DNA of 64,000 bases from Lycorma delicatula (GCF_047948215.1 NC_134456.1:199590034-199654033), one strand, 5' to 3'; shown: positions 1 through 12,159, numbered from the stretch's first letter. Notes: generated by a model from the sequence alone, not told the origin. Numbers and translations are program-made.

Positions 1-2653
1 ACCGAGTTCAATCTTTTTAAGCTATTACAACCATTTACGTATTAAAAATGAGACATAAAGTTATGTTTTAGGCATAAAAGGGAGATTAAGCTAAAAAAAT
101 CACACTTAGCAGTCTAAGAATATGGAGTCAATTTAAATTGTGTAATTTCACAATGCTCATATCGTAATTAAAAATGGATGAAGAGTACACAAGATTCACA
201 TAACTAGTTTTGCACTAATCCTTTGTTTCTGTTTAGTCCATACCACAGGCAGTTACAAAAATATTTTTTAAAAAATTAATAAAACTAATTTAAGTTGTGA
301 AGTCAAAATTTCCACTTAAATAACCGGTGTCTGTACTGACTTCAATAATTAACACCGTTGAACTATATTTTTTGCTTTTAAACGAATACATAATCATTTG
401 TTTTTAAGCATAATTAATAGTTTTTTTTTTTTACGTAATCCTTTTATGAAGGGCTAATTGTGTTTTAAATGTTTTCCGCAGAAACGTTCAAGAATTTGTG
501 CAAGAGTCAGTGTAAGATATCAAAATAAATACACGTCATAAGGAACACACAATGCTCGTCACCTAATCACTCTCGAGAAAATTGACTGAAAAGGATTTAA
601 TATGCAAACCGAGTTGACGATCATTTGTATGGGAATTACAAAAAGATTTTTTTTAAATACGTTTTTGTTATTTAATGTAACTCTATTATGGTTTCAGTGA
701 ATTTACTTTATTGACTGACCAAAAAAATCAATGATTTCTGTTCGTCTACTTCCATACCCAATGTGTGCGTAAGGATGTTGACTCATTCCTGATATGTCAC
801 CTCTCACGCCAACTATATACAATGCATTTGAAATAATTCGTGCTTACTTGTACTATAACTTTAATTAATTCAGATCAGAATTTTGGATAAGACACAACAA
901 TATAGATCTAAAACGAGTAAGGTAACGCTTTTCTCTATCAGTGCAAAAAACAGAAATATATATAAAACAGCATAGAAAATGAGAATCAAGATAAAGTATT
1001 TATATTCTCTCAAAAAAAAATTATTGAAAAAAGAATAATAATACATTCGATTTGATTCATTTTACGGAGTGTTATTTTATTAAATTACTTTACTAATATT
1101 TCAAAATCACGATATAACTCCCACATTGCATGTTTTAAAGGATATAAATCCGAATATAAATGTAAAAATAATATTTTATTTATACGAAAGTTATTTATAA
1201 AGGAAAAAAAAAATTATTTTTTAAAAATTTAAAACAAATTGGAATCCACAATTCATAAAACAAATTGTTACACAATCAGGAATGAAAATTACTAGAAAGG
1301 TTGACCACACTGCTTGTCAGTGTTATGAATAAACAATGAGTCCAAGCACATAGTGGAGTAATAGAGCCAGCTGTCAGTTGTTTATTTCACTAGTGCACAA
1401 GTTTTCCCCGTGTTCATTACTTTCATTACAAACTTACGCGCACGTGCTCACACACGCGAACGCGCGTACAAAAACACACACGTACACAAATACTATTAGA
1501 GAATGTATAATACTGCGCAATAGTAAGAGTAGCAGTAGTAACAGTATGGAAGTTGTATGATACCCCAACCCGGGACAAAACCAAACCATACCCTAAAACT
1601 TTATAATAAGTTGACTCAGCAGTGTTTCTCCTCCTCCTGATACCCTCCAACGGATCCTCCTCCAAACTCTTATCCACAACTTATCCCCCAACAAAACAAT
1701 CCAACGACCAAGCAATCTCCTCCCTTTATGAATCCACAAACCTACCCGCAACCTTACACTCAGAAAATGTTTACTAGGTACAATGTTATGCACTTGGTAT
1801 AGTGAATAATGAACGCATGGAAATAGCAACGTATCATAAATAAGGTTATGATAAAATGACATTTATAGTGACATTAAATGACAGAGATATATAATTTTTA
1901 TATCAGTTATAAGGTCCATTTTCAAAAATAAAGCACAGAATTGAATATAGATAACGATAAATAAAATTCTCCATTTTTTTTTTAAGAATTATACTTTACC
2001 GTATTTTGGTCCCATGTGAAGTAAATAAATAAAAATATATTTAAAAAAAATGAAAAAGTATATTATATAGAACTTTGTAATAGTATTAGAAACTATATCC
2101 AGTTTTCAACCATTGAATGGTTGTATTACTCCAGTGGTAAAATTCATTAGTTTCTCATAAATAAGACTGATTTGAATTTTTTGTAATAACAATAATTAAA
2201 CATATTTTAGAAAACCGATAAGAATACCTAAAAGTGAAAAATTTATTTTAGATAAAAATAATTGTATTATTTTATATGAAAATAACTGTTTTGAATAAAA
2301 AAATAGTTGAGCCAACATGTTTATTTATTATGTAAAATGTAGGAAAACATATATCGCCAAAGAAATCATCCAAAACCGTTTCAAAGGACATTCTGTATAA
2401 CACAAAATCTATTTTACCCGTCATTTAAAGAAGACGTGATTCATTCTTAAAAGTTTGAAAATTAAGTATAAACAAACAAACAATTCCTTCAAAAAATGGA
2501 AATTAAATTCACCATATAAATATAAAAAAGGAGTAATTATAATTTTAAGTAATAGGCAAGGTAAAGTGAAATTTTAACAATTACCGTTCAGGTTCAGTTC
2601 AGGTTATATGATAGATTAAATATTAATTAAACGTTTTGATTAGTTTATTTAAC
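1..2653. other. AT-rich non-coding DNA, nothing assigned
   Basis: I see no supported gene or repeat. At 1430-1500 there is a CA/CG-rich stretch, and at 1560-1760 a C-rich stretch on the plus strand. Both produce short open frames (1378-1560 plus, 1426-1677 and 1593-1862 minus) with no recognisable domain and low-complexity composition. Confidence 0.6.
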
Positions 2654-3047
2654 TTTGTATTAAGGACATGCACCGGTGGTCGGGGATGTAAGGCGGCTCC
2701 ACCTGCGTCAGCGCCATGAATGTGTGCACAGCGACGTCGTGGTATCTGCAAGGGACAGCCTCATCCGGGAGGGGTGAGAGGCTCCGGCGTCTCGTCATCG
2801 ATGACCGGGTGGGGACTTCCATACAGTGCCGTTGAGGGGGAAGGTAAGACCGTAGTCCCGGTGAGGGGATCCCTTTGGGGTCCCCTCATTAGAGCCATGA
2901 CAAGCAAGAAAAGACCTTGGCGGGGCCTTGTGCCCTTCCGAGGTAGTTTGAGGCGATGGTACCACTCGGAGCTGAGTTTATGCTTAGTTATGGGTCCGGC
3001 TCTGACGGGCTGGAAATCAAGGAAGAATAAAAAAAAGTTTGTATTAA
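2654..3047 (+). mobile_element. GC-rich retroposed fragment, copy 1, with 10-bp TSD
   Basis: This 374-bp GC-rich insert (2664-3037) stands out from its AT-rich surroundings. It ends in an A-rich tail near 3026-3036 and is flanked by the perfect direct repeat TTTGTATTAA (2654-2663 and 3038-3047). A second, diverged copy lies 0.2 kb downstream in the same orientation. An A tail plus a TSD are the marks of target-primed reverse transcription, so this is most likely the 5'-truncated 3' end of a non-LTR retrotransposon, or a long SINE. The 118-codon open frame inside it (2720-3076) has no recognisable domain and is probably chance. The LINE clade cannot be named because no RT portion is present. 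Confidence 0.75.
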
Positions 3048-3242
3048 TTAAATGTGTTTTAACGAATTTTACCTAAGATAAAATGAAAACAATATAGATA
3101 ATCATAAAAATCAAGGAATAGGGTGAAATAGACAAAACAAATAAAGAATCAAAAACAACCACTAGAAAATATTCTTTGATTTAAATTCCAAGAGCCTTTT
3201 TTGGCAACGGAAACCAGCACAGTATAGTACTTTTTTTTTATA

Positions 3243-3679
3243 AGGAGATACGGGTCAATCTGCGATAATATTTGTGTCTTCATAGTAACGTCATGGTGTC
3301 TTTGCGGGACAGCTCCACCCGGAAGGGGTGGGAGGCTTCGGTCTTCCACTTTCAGTGATAGCGTGGGGACTCTGAGATGCTAATGGAGAGAATGTAAGAC
3401 CGTAGTCTCGAAATGTAAGAGCGGATCCCTTTGGGAGTTCCCCACTAGAGGCTAGGCGTCATGACTAGCGTCAGGGTGGGGAATTCCCGAAAGGGAACTC
3501 CTCATCTGAGGCATGCCATGCAAAAAGACCGAGTCCCGGCTGCTTGGGCGGGGCCTTGCTTCCTTCCTAGGTAGTTTGAGGCGAAGGCAACCCTCGTAGC
3601 TGAGTTTATGGTTAATTGCGTGATCGGCTCCGGGGGCGGGGAAACTACAGATATAAAAAAATAAAAAACAGGAAATACG
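3243..3679 (+). mobile_element. GC-rich retroposed fragment, copy 2, probable TSD
   Basis: This is a second copy of the family at 2664-3037. Alignable blocks include a GGGACAGC-type block near 3305, the shared GTAAGACCGTAGTC block near 3393, GCGGGGCCTTG near 3549, and GGTAGTTTGAGGCGA near 3570. It ends in an A-rich tail (3655-3668). The likely TSD is AGGARATACG at 3243-3252 and 3670-3679 (9 of 10 bases match), placing the insert at 3253-3669. Its 5' end lies at a different point of the family from that of copy 1, as expected for independent 5'-truncated insertions rather than one segmental duplication. Confidence 0.65.
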
Positions 3680-5298
3680 TTATGAATATAGAATAATACT
3701 ATATAGTATTATAAGAATATAGAATAATCATTTGGTTGATTTTACAACACAAGTTTGTAAAGAAATTTCATTAAAAGAACTGAAAGCAAGACACTAAGTT
3801 AAAAAGGATGTCACATTAAATTAAGGGAGTTATTAATCTGAGCGAAAATAATTTAAGATACTATAAACTGAGCACGATTTTATTATCGGTCTATTTGGTA
3901 AACTTATCGCGTGTTATAATTAACTAAAATGGTAAATAGAGTCCGTTTTATTACAAGATTATTATTTGTGAGATACCTAAACTTCAAAAAACCAGGCATC
4001 ACAAAACTAATTTTACTTTTCATAAAAAGAAAAAAAAACAAATTGCAATGATTACAAAATCATGTAAATAAAAAATATTCCCCAAAATTCATTTGGATAC
4101 ATTGCCTTTAACTCGATTTCACTGTTTTTCTGTGTACTGAATTTAAAAAAAATCATTTTTTTAATTTGGTTTTATCTAGAAAATACTAAATTCATTCAAT
4201 CTTTATATATATTTTTTCAGTATAGTTGAGCGATGTTAATTTTGAATCCAATCATCACAAGACAAGTTCGTTTAATCAGCCCAAGAAAAAAGCAGACGTA
4301 CGTAAAAATTTATGTAGATAAAATTTTGTTACAATTTGAGATGAAATACGTTTGGATCTGCAAAAGTTTCAAAACATTTATTCAAGACGAATAGCCCTGT
4401 CATGGGATAATCCGATAAAAAAGGTGCGTTCAACATATTAAATAGTCCTTTATAGAACGCGCTCGTTATACTTGAAAATAAATTTTTGATCGCATATTTA
4501 GAGGGTTGCCGAACTATCTACAGAAAGAGCGGATCAACAACGACACCATCACTCTCTCGAGAGCTAAGTAGAAGCGCTGAAAATATTTGAAAAAGTTTAT
4601 ACATATAAACACACGTCGAAAATGTCTCGTTTTTACATGTTTTTTTTTCTCTAAAAAAAAAAAATAAATTGGATTTTTAAAAAACGTTTACCAATTCTAT
4701 AAGAGGGAAAACGCACAATTACACATATAAAGAATACGAAAAACTTCAAATAATAATTTTTTTCCCCCTTTTAGGTCTTTATTAAAAAAATTAAAAAAAA
4801 ATTGTAATAAAACATCATTATTAAACCAAAGGTGATGAGCAATTAATACAATGACAAATTATTATCATTCTTTATGGTAAATAATGTTTCTACATTATTT
4901 ACTACTATAAAAATTCAATGTATTAAAATAATTAAACAAAAATGCTTTGTATAATAGTACATCAATTAAAACCATATGGTTCTCTCTGTTAACATAAACA
5001 ATAGAATGAAATAACAAACTAAGCTATCTGGTCAGTGATACGGCTATTCAATGAATACCAACCACCATATGGCTTATTATCAACAGAAATGATTATATCA
5101 TTATATAATAAACATTTCATCTCAACGTTTACTTTTCTTCTTTTTTTTTGTAACCAGGGTTCGATATCAATTCTAACTAAACTTTACGTCCTTAGATCAA
5201 GTTCATGTAAGGGATAAGTAGACAAATTAATAGAAAAAATATAAAATAAATTATTTTTGAATAAGAAAACCAGTTAAAAACCAACAATTTATGTGTGC

Positions 5299-5333
<35 letters not shown>

Positions 5334-5359
5334 AATACATAAATTAAGTTGGTGTTTAT

Positions 5360-5397
<38 letters not shown>

Positions 5398-6193
5398 TAA
5401 TAATCAGTTTAAATTTAAAATATAAACCTAAAAATAATTTTATTATAAGTTAAAAATAAGATTTTATAAAAAAATATTAAATCTTTCATAAATTCCAGTA
5501 TTTTTGCAACTTTTACAAATATAACTAAATCAATAACAGTTTCTAAGAAATTTAAAGTTATGATATTTGAAAAGAACTTCCTCATGTTTCTTTTTTTACC
5601 CTCGATTGACCCTTAGAGCTAAGATTACTTATTTGTAATGCCATTACAAAACACAAACTTTATTACTTGGCTGCACGCTCAACCTTTCACGAATACTTTT
5701 TTCGATAACTAACTCCCACAAAGTTTGTTTATTTATAACAAAACAATAATTCGTAATATCTGTAACAGACTATACATTTTCAGTATCATACAAGTTAGAT
5801 CGATATCAGACTTACTTTTTTTATTTTATTTAATTTTATAGATTGATTACATCATGCATACACAGGAAATGTTTACGGGTATATAATTTATTTAATTTAT
5901 TTCACAATGTAGAAACCGAGTTAAACATATGGCGATTAAATTAGTACTGCAATGAAATGTATCATGAAAACTAGATGACATATGGATAGTGAAATAACAA
6001 AGATAATAGAGAGAGGGTGATGGAAAAACACGTTTTTACCCTTCGTAATCAGTCCTATTTCGTAAACTGTAGATCGCAACCCTACAAAGAAGTTTAATCA
6101 TAGTCAAAGAGCAAGAAAAGTCGTGCGTACCTCGCATTTTCTGTTGCTTTAATTTACTAGAATTCATTCTGTTTACAACAAAGCAAAAAAAAT
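3680..6193. other. AT-rich non-coding DNA with microsatellites
   Basis: No gene is supported. The stretch contains poly-A/T runs and the TA and TG tracts listed separately. The 60-codon frame at 5035-5217 has no recognisable features. Confidence 0.6.
5302..5393. repeat. (TA)n followed by (TG)n microsatellites
   Basis: An uninterrupted TA tract occupies 5302-5331. After about 30 bp of unique sequence, a TG tract runs to about 5393. Confidence 0.95.
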
Positions 6194-6852
6194 TCTGATG
6201 TGGACACCACATGACTTCCTTATACGACTATTAAATTACATATAACCATCTTTTTAAAATTAAAAGTAATAAAATTTTCTTTCATTAGTAACTTCTGATA
6301 TATTTTTTCATATATTTTTTTATTGTAATTATTGAATTATTATTTATTGTAATTTAGTTTTATCAGAAGTTAATAATTATTAATAAATTAATATAGTTAA
6401 ATTAAAAAAAAAAAGGGAGATGAAGTCGGATTTGAACCGATGTGCCTTCCCCTTTTAAGATCCAAATACTTCATTAACTAAAATTTTATTAGACTATAAC
6501 TCTGGAACCAATAAAATAAGTACCTCTTATGATACATCGTTGATAAGTTTTCAATGAGGTTTTGTTACTGCAATTAAGAAAAAGTCCAAAATCAAAGTTT
6601 TTGGATTTCGGGATTTGTTGGACACTTTTGGTCCAGTCGATTGCAATAAAAAATGGAGGTGAATTACTAGATGTTACAACAGTCCTAAATCCAAAATTTC
6701 AACAGCCTACGGCTAACCGTTTTTGAGTTATGATACATATGTACGAACAGACGTCACGCCGAAACTAGTCAAAATGGATATTTCCGTTGAAATTTGAAAA
6801 CCAAAATTTTTCGCGATCTCAACACTTCCTTTACTTCATACAAGGAAGTAAT
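6194..6852. mobile_element. 0.66-kb interspersed repeat, copy 1, hairpins at both ends
   Basis: The whole segment matches 59672-60278 in the same orientation, by eye at roughly three-quarters identity with gaps. The left end carries a 15-nt hairpin (ATGTGG, ACA, CCACAT at 6198-6212) followed by ACTTCCTTATACG. The right end carries a hairpin with 8-bp perfect arms, ACTTCCTT (6824-6831) and AAGGAAGT (6842-6849). The motif ACTTCCTTRTA near the left end recurs inverted at the right end, so the copy has short subterminal inverted repeats. No open frame of note is present, so it is non-autonomous. A MITE or a Helitron/Helentron-like element are the main possibilities, and the ends alone do not decide. 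A tRNA-like B box on the minus strand lies at about 6425-6445. Confidence 0.75.
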
Positions 6853-8089
6853 AAGAAAAGCTCTACATTATCTTCTTTTACTAATTATAGAAAAGATAAT
6901 ACAGCCGTAATCTTTTGAATTATGAGGAGATTATAACGAGTGAACTTATTAATAAAAAGAAGAGTGAAGGAATGAAATAAATTCCGAATATTATAAAAAT
7001 AAAGAAATCTTATCTTTTTTTTTAAACTATCAACAACAGTGAAATATATAACCTAATTCCTACATATGCATTATTATACACTAAATCATTATTTAATCAC
7101 AGAGTAAGTAATAAAAAATATAATAAAGAAATCTCTATTTCTTGCTATTCTTATTTGAATTTAAGCCCTTCCCTAAAAGAGAAATAAAGATTAAGATATT
7201 TTTTAGGGGCTTTTGCCAGGTTCATCCGGGGTAAGAAAAGGTACTCAAGGAAATATGATTCTGAGTAATGTCTTAGGGTGGTCTGCTAAGAAAGCTCGAG
7301 TGTTTACATCAAATTAAGAACGAGTGGTTTTTATACTTCTTCTTTGGTTGAAAGAAATTAACTAGAAAAAAGTACCTAGAATGCACGATATTAAAAAACC
7401 AATACCAAATTGACTGAACTGCTTCGACTGTTCACCCCCACCATCTCAAAGATAATTTTGTGGAGGCACCATAACCCCCACCCAAAAGAAAATACTCTCT
7501 CTCTCTCTCTCTCTCTATCTACATCCTGCTACTTCAACAAGCATAATTTCAGCAGTTATTGTGTTCTGTAGAAATAGACGATTGCTAAATTAACACATAC
7601 GTGAATGAAAATACTGAAATGATGATTGGGTACGAGGTGGCGCAAAGATTTACGCATGGGTGAATTAACAATGGAGTGGAATAAGAGTTACAGGAGAAAC
7701 AGGAGCGATTTCTCTTCACTCTCTAACTTAACATATTGTCTATTTTAGCATTTACCATTGTGTGCAATTTGTTATCTAATGAGCTCAAAAGTGAATAAAA
7801 AAAGAAAAGAAAGACGTTATATGTAAGAAACTACGTTTTGAAAAGGATAGGATTAGGTAGATTAAGAGTTTCCATAGGGAACAATATCTACAGATCTTAA
7901 TCGACTAATTTACAAAGTAGACATGTTATCTATAATTCTGCTAACATTTTTCCAACCGTATGATTTTTGTTTTTATATTTCTTCATTCACGAAAAACTAA
8001 GAATTTTATGAAGGTTAATAATGTTTTTGTATTTTACCAAATCTGCCACTGCATAATTTGTTTATAATCCTTTTTGAAATTAATATCTG
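6853..8089. other. AT-rich non-coding DNA, nothing assigned
   Basis: I see no gene or confident repeat except a (CT)n microsatellite at 7495-7516. Confidence 0.6.
7495..7516. repeat. (CT)n microsatellite
   Basis: About 10 CT units form a pure tract ending in CTATCT. Confidence 0.9.
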
Positions 8090-8404
8090 TAACATTCCTT
8101 CTTATTTTTTTCTTTTTCGTGCTTAGCCTCCGGGAATTACCGTTCAGGTATTACTTCAGAGGATGATATGTATGAGTGTAAATGAAGTGTAGTCTTGTAC
8201 AGTCTCAGTTTGCCCATTGAGATGTGTAGTTAATTGAAACCGAACCACCAAAGAACACCGGTATCCACGATCTAGTGTTCAAATCCATACAAAAGTAACT
8301 GCCTTTACTAGGATTTGAACGATGGAACTTTCGACTTTCAAATGTGCTGATTTGGAACGACGCGTTTACCGCTAGACCAACCCGGTGGATTTATAACATT
8401 CCTT
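8090..8404 (-). mobile_element. tRNA-headed SINE, group 1, full-length copy with 11-bp TSD
   Basis: Read on the minus strand, the element starts near 8393 with a tRNA-like head. It has an A-box-like TGGTCTAGCGG and a B-box-like GTTCAAATCC. A tRNA-unrelated body follows, then a tail ending CCGGAGGC plus an A-rich run (8101-8125). The flanks carry the perfect 11-bp direct repeat TAACATTCCTT (8090-8100 and 8394-8404). Copies or fragments lie at 9781, 23313 and 42067. Such SINEs are transcribed by RNA polymerase III and copied by a partner LINE. The head-to-tail structure plus a TSD makes this one of the best supported mobile elements in the window. The source tRNA isotype is not clear. Confidence 0.9.
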
Positions 8405-8682
8405 GGCATAAGCTCTACTTCACGTAAATTATTGATACTTCATAATAGTATAATCATTCAAATTTTTTTAACAGCTTAATACAAATTGACTAATAATACA
8501 TATATATAAAAAGGAATAATGATTAAAATTATAGTATAATTCATTTAACATCATTAAAAAAAATTATCTATTGTATACGTACATTTAATACAAAATTTCT
8601 GGTTACAACAATCATATTACAAAAAGAATTACATGCAATGCTGTTATATTATAAGTGACATCAGTGCCAATGATCGCATATC

Positions 8683-8754
8683 TCCCATGTGGTCTAGTGG
8701 CTAGGATATCTGGCTTTCACCCAGAAGGCCCGGGTTCGATTCCCGGCATGGGAA
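8683..8754 (+). tRNA. tRNA-Glu (anticodon TTC), apparently intact
   Basis: A complete cloverleaf can be drawn. The acceptor arms are TCCCATG (8683-8689) and CATGGGA (8747-8753), with discriminator A at 8754. The anticodon stem TCTGG/CCAGA encloses loop CTTTCAC with TTC at 8716-8718. The T arm is CCGGG, TTCGATT, CCCGG (8730-8746). The internal A box (GGTCTAGTGG) and B box (GGTTCGATTCC) match polymerase III promoter elements. A run of 10 T (8756-8765) follows as terminator. There is no intron and no mispair in the stems I checked. The sequence closely resembles arthropod tRNA-Glu as I know it. It charges glutamate for GAA and, by wobble, GAG codons. The SINE at 48.8 kb has a degenerate head of the same type. 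Confidence 0.96.
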
Positions 8755-8755
8755 A

Positions 8756-8765
8756 TTTTTTTTTT
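8756..8765 (+). terminator. Polymerase III T-run terminator of tRNA-Glu
   Basis: Ten consecutive T begin two bases after the discriminator base, which is well above the four needed for polymerase III termination in animals. Confidence 0.85.
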
Positions 8766-9780
8766 CCTATAAAATTTCATTAAAAAACCAATTAATTGTT
8801 CTAATGAAATATCTTCAATAAGTTATAACATTCACGATAAAACAATACGTCGAAAATATTATTTAAACATATATTCAACTATATAATTAAACTGCACTAA
8901 ATAATCATATTTTTATAGAGCATATTTTCTAGTATTTTTATACTGCTCCGTTGGGAAGTCTTTTAGAGGCAACACCGAATCGCTTTTATAGTACAAAGAA
9001 TTTCAGATTAGGCCTACCTCCAATTCCGAATGGATTTAAACAAAAGAAAAAAAATAAACAATACTTAAAATGTTAAAATGATTATTTTAAAAGAAGTCCT
9101 AACATACTTAAACCGGAGTTTTTTCGTTCTATCTATATTTCACTAATCTGTACCATATTAATATGCTCATTACGTTATTTTGCATGTTAATTCATGAAGT
9201 ATTATACTTTATTAACATTAATAATAGATGTATTTATTAATTAACTAGTATTAAATAGTTGCCTAAAAAATATTTCAAATTTTAATTATTTAGTAACGTA
9301 ATATGCGATAACTAAGTTACATGTGTTGCATATTCAATATTTATAAATCAAATTTATTTAGGAATTTTTACTTTTTATTAAAACCCTGAAAATTTAGTGG
9401 GAGAAAAAAATGATACTAAGTTAATCAATAGATGGTTATATAATGATTTTGTAAACATTCAATGATTAAACAGACAGCATTCAATTAAATCTTAAAAATA
9501 ACTGTTTATGTTTCAACGTAAACAATATATACGTTAACATTTTGTTTCTCACAGTTTATAATTAATTAATCGTTTGTTCTAAATCAGTAAATCCAGCAAC
9601 ATTTGTAACTCAGCACAGCAATATTCAAAGCGCTAAGTTCATTATTTCAATTACTTTTTTCAACAGCATTATACAATTAACATTCAAAATCAGAAATATT
9701 GTTATCAAAAAGATGAAAAATGTCAAACTAATCCTACAAAAAAACTAATATGTAACTATAGTATGGTTTGTATAATAAAT
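8766..9780. other. AT-rich non-coding DNA, nothing assigned
   Basis: I recognise no gene, repeat or structured element in this stretch. Confidence 0.55.
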
Positions 9781-9925
9781 TACCACCAAAGAATACCGGT
9801 ATCCATGATCTAGTATTCAAATCCGTATAAAAGTACTGCCTTTACTAGGACTTGAACGCTGTAACTCTCGACTTCCAAATCAGCTGATTTGAGAAGATGC
9901 GTTCACCACTAGACCAACCCTGTGG
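9781..9925 (-). mobile_element. Group 1 SINE, partial copy (head and proximal body only)
   Basis: This is the 5' half of the SINE seen at 8101-8393. On the minus strand it has the A box TGGTCTAGTGG and the B-box-like GTTCAAGTCC, followed by the body up to CTTTGGTGG. The tail half is missing. No clear TSD was found. The loss of the 3' rather than the 5' part is unlike normal LINE-style truncation and suggests later deletion. Confidence 0.85.
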
Positions 9926-10629
9926 TTTTATCTTAGTTATTGCATAAAAGAAATCACACTTGTGAAATGACAACCGAAATCTAAATCATAGAACGAAACA
10001 ATGACTAATCGAGCAAATTCTTTATATATATTTATATTTCAAGTTCGAATATAATCGTAATGTTTATTGAAAATATAAAAAGAATTTTTTTTTTTCCAAA
10101 TGATTCAATCACCATTGTGATGTAATCAACAACTCAACTAATGTTAATTCAAAATAATATCTTTATAATGTTGTATGATACAATTTAGATTAATTTTATT
10201 TAGCATGGCCCGTTGGTATATATAATATAAAAATATAAATTACAAATTCCGCTCCGAAACATTTTATCGACAAGATATATAAACGTATGACTTATTTTAT
10301 AACTTGACGATCAATTGTTATATTATATAATATATATTGTTATATTTATTTAAATGTTATTTTATTTTAATCTATATTAATCATAATATGTGAAGTGAAT
10401 ATTTATAATATACACAAATTCATTATGTGTTCCTTAAGATGGAAAATAATTTTCCCGAAAGCGCTAGAATATAAATAATTAATTACAATTGTTGGTAAGC
10501 AAAATCTATCATTTATATTTTTATATGATACAAGCATGAATTATTTTAATAAAAATGTATTTTTACCTTAAAAATACATTTTTTAAGTTAAAAAAAATCT
10601 CAACATTTTATTTTTAATAAAATACAATT

Positions 10630-10722
10630 TCCTGGGTTCGAATCCCGGTCAGGATTAACATTTTTCGTACGATACAAAATTCCATTTCTATACACCACAT
10701 ACAAGTTTCAAAACTTCTGTGT
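10630..10722 (+). mobile_element. Group 2 SINE, 5'-truncated copy
   Basis: The fragment begins at the tRNA-like T arm (GGGTTCGAATCCCGG) and continues into TAACATT, a TACGATACAAAATTCC block, CATTTCTATA, and ACAAG plus a CAAAACTTCTG block. The same order of blocks occurs downstream of the tRNA-like head at 41862-42010, so both belong to one SINE family distinct from group 1. The missing A box means it cannot be transcribed from its own promoter. Confidence 0.7.
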
Positions 10723-10739
10723 AATTTCATCTACCAAAC

Positions 10740-12159
10740 AATAAAAAAACAAAATAAATAATCTAAAATGAGTACGGTCAGTATTAATTGAAATAAAAAC
10801 AACTTTGCTCAGACTACAGATGATCAGGGATCATTAACCACTTTGGAAAACTTTGTTCCTTTCTACAGCTTCTCTAAAAATTAAGCCTAACAAATTTTAA
10901 GAGAAATGCATTCTATTACTAATTTTGCCCTTCGATTACGTTTAATTTGTTTTTAACATAAGGTAAACATTCCAGCCAAACTATATTAAGTACTTTTTTT
11001 TAAGTTAAAATTCAGATTTCCTTAACTAATTAAAAAAAAAAAAAATTTAGTACATTTCATTGATCAATGAAGCTTCCTTTACTCCTGTTGCTCTAAACAC
11101 GGCTTTACGTTTTTATAATACGAATTAGTAAATTATTATTTACTAATTCATATTATTAAAAAGCGAAATAAAATAGTTTTATTTCTGAGCATGTGCGAGA
11201 CAATAACTGTAAAAATAAAATCTTCGTTATGTTTGGCTTTGCAGAGTGAAAAAAAGTGCACAGTGCATAATTTGGCAATTTATTTTATTTATGTAAAACA
11301 ACTTTTACTGTTTTTTAACTATGGCCTTTATTGGTAGGGCGATCTCAAAAGATAGATCTACCATAAATCTAGACCAAGCCGGAAATGGAACCCAGAAAAA
11401 CAATTTGCTGTAATTACTAAGTGTAATTAAGATATTACTACTTTTGTAGTTAAGAAACTGGAAATCTCCCTCCGTATAACACTTACCACAAAAGCATCTC
11501 AATCACTTTTGATGAAATATTCATAGTTTTATTTCAGAAGTTGTATTCTAATTTTGTGGTACAAGATTTAAAATTTTTAATCTGTTTCATATTTTTTTCA
11601 AAATCATGATTTAAAAAAATAATGTTTTAATTGTTTAATCAATTTTTGAGTCAGAGAAAGACGATCTCTGAGTGTGAACTAGGTGGGAGGAATCGGAATT
11701 TAAAAAATGTAAAAATGTTACAATCCAAAATCTAATAACTCAAAAAGGTTTCATTCGATATTGATTAATACACTAATATAAGTTATTAAAAGGCATTTTC
11801 AAAAAAATTCATAAAACGTAAACCATACGTAAGATATTAGAAACATTGGTCCATGGAATTTATAGATCTATTATGATTTGGTAGAACAAAAATCCATTAA
11901 AAATGAATAAATAAAAAAGGATTTTAAAGCAATGCTGTTAAAGGGATAAAGTACAGTCTTGCATACACTCCCGCATAGCCACCAGAATATTTTTAGGACA
12001 CTTAAGGGTGCATTGGATCAAAAAATCCAATTTCTGGTTTTTGAAAATGATCATTTAGTTTAGTTTTTTCTTAAAAACTTGAATCTTTTGCAATTTAAAG
12101 ATTTCAAGGCACTTTTTCATGGTTCATTTGTATTTGTTGAGCCTTTATAATGAATAACT
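10740..12159. other. AT-rich non-coding DNA
   Basis: No gene is supported. It contains one imperfect hairpin (11113-11158, listed separately). The 65-codon minus frame at 11305-11502 has no recognisable domain. Confidence 0.55.
11113..11158. repeat. Imperfect hairpin, core arms of 12 bp
   Basis: GAATTAGTAAAT (11122-11133) and ATTTACTAATTC (11138-11149) are perfect inverted repeats around TATT. Pairing extends outward to about 22 bp with a few mismatches. Confidence 0.8.

Noticed and set aside
2720..3076. 118-codon basic protein
   Set aside because: It lies in a retroposed GC-rich fragment and its end runs through the A tail and TSD into flanking DNA. The second copy of the fragment does not keep the frame.
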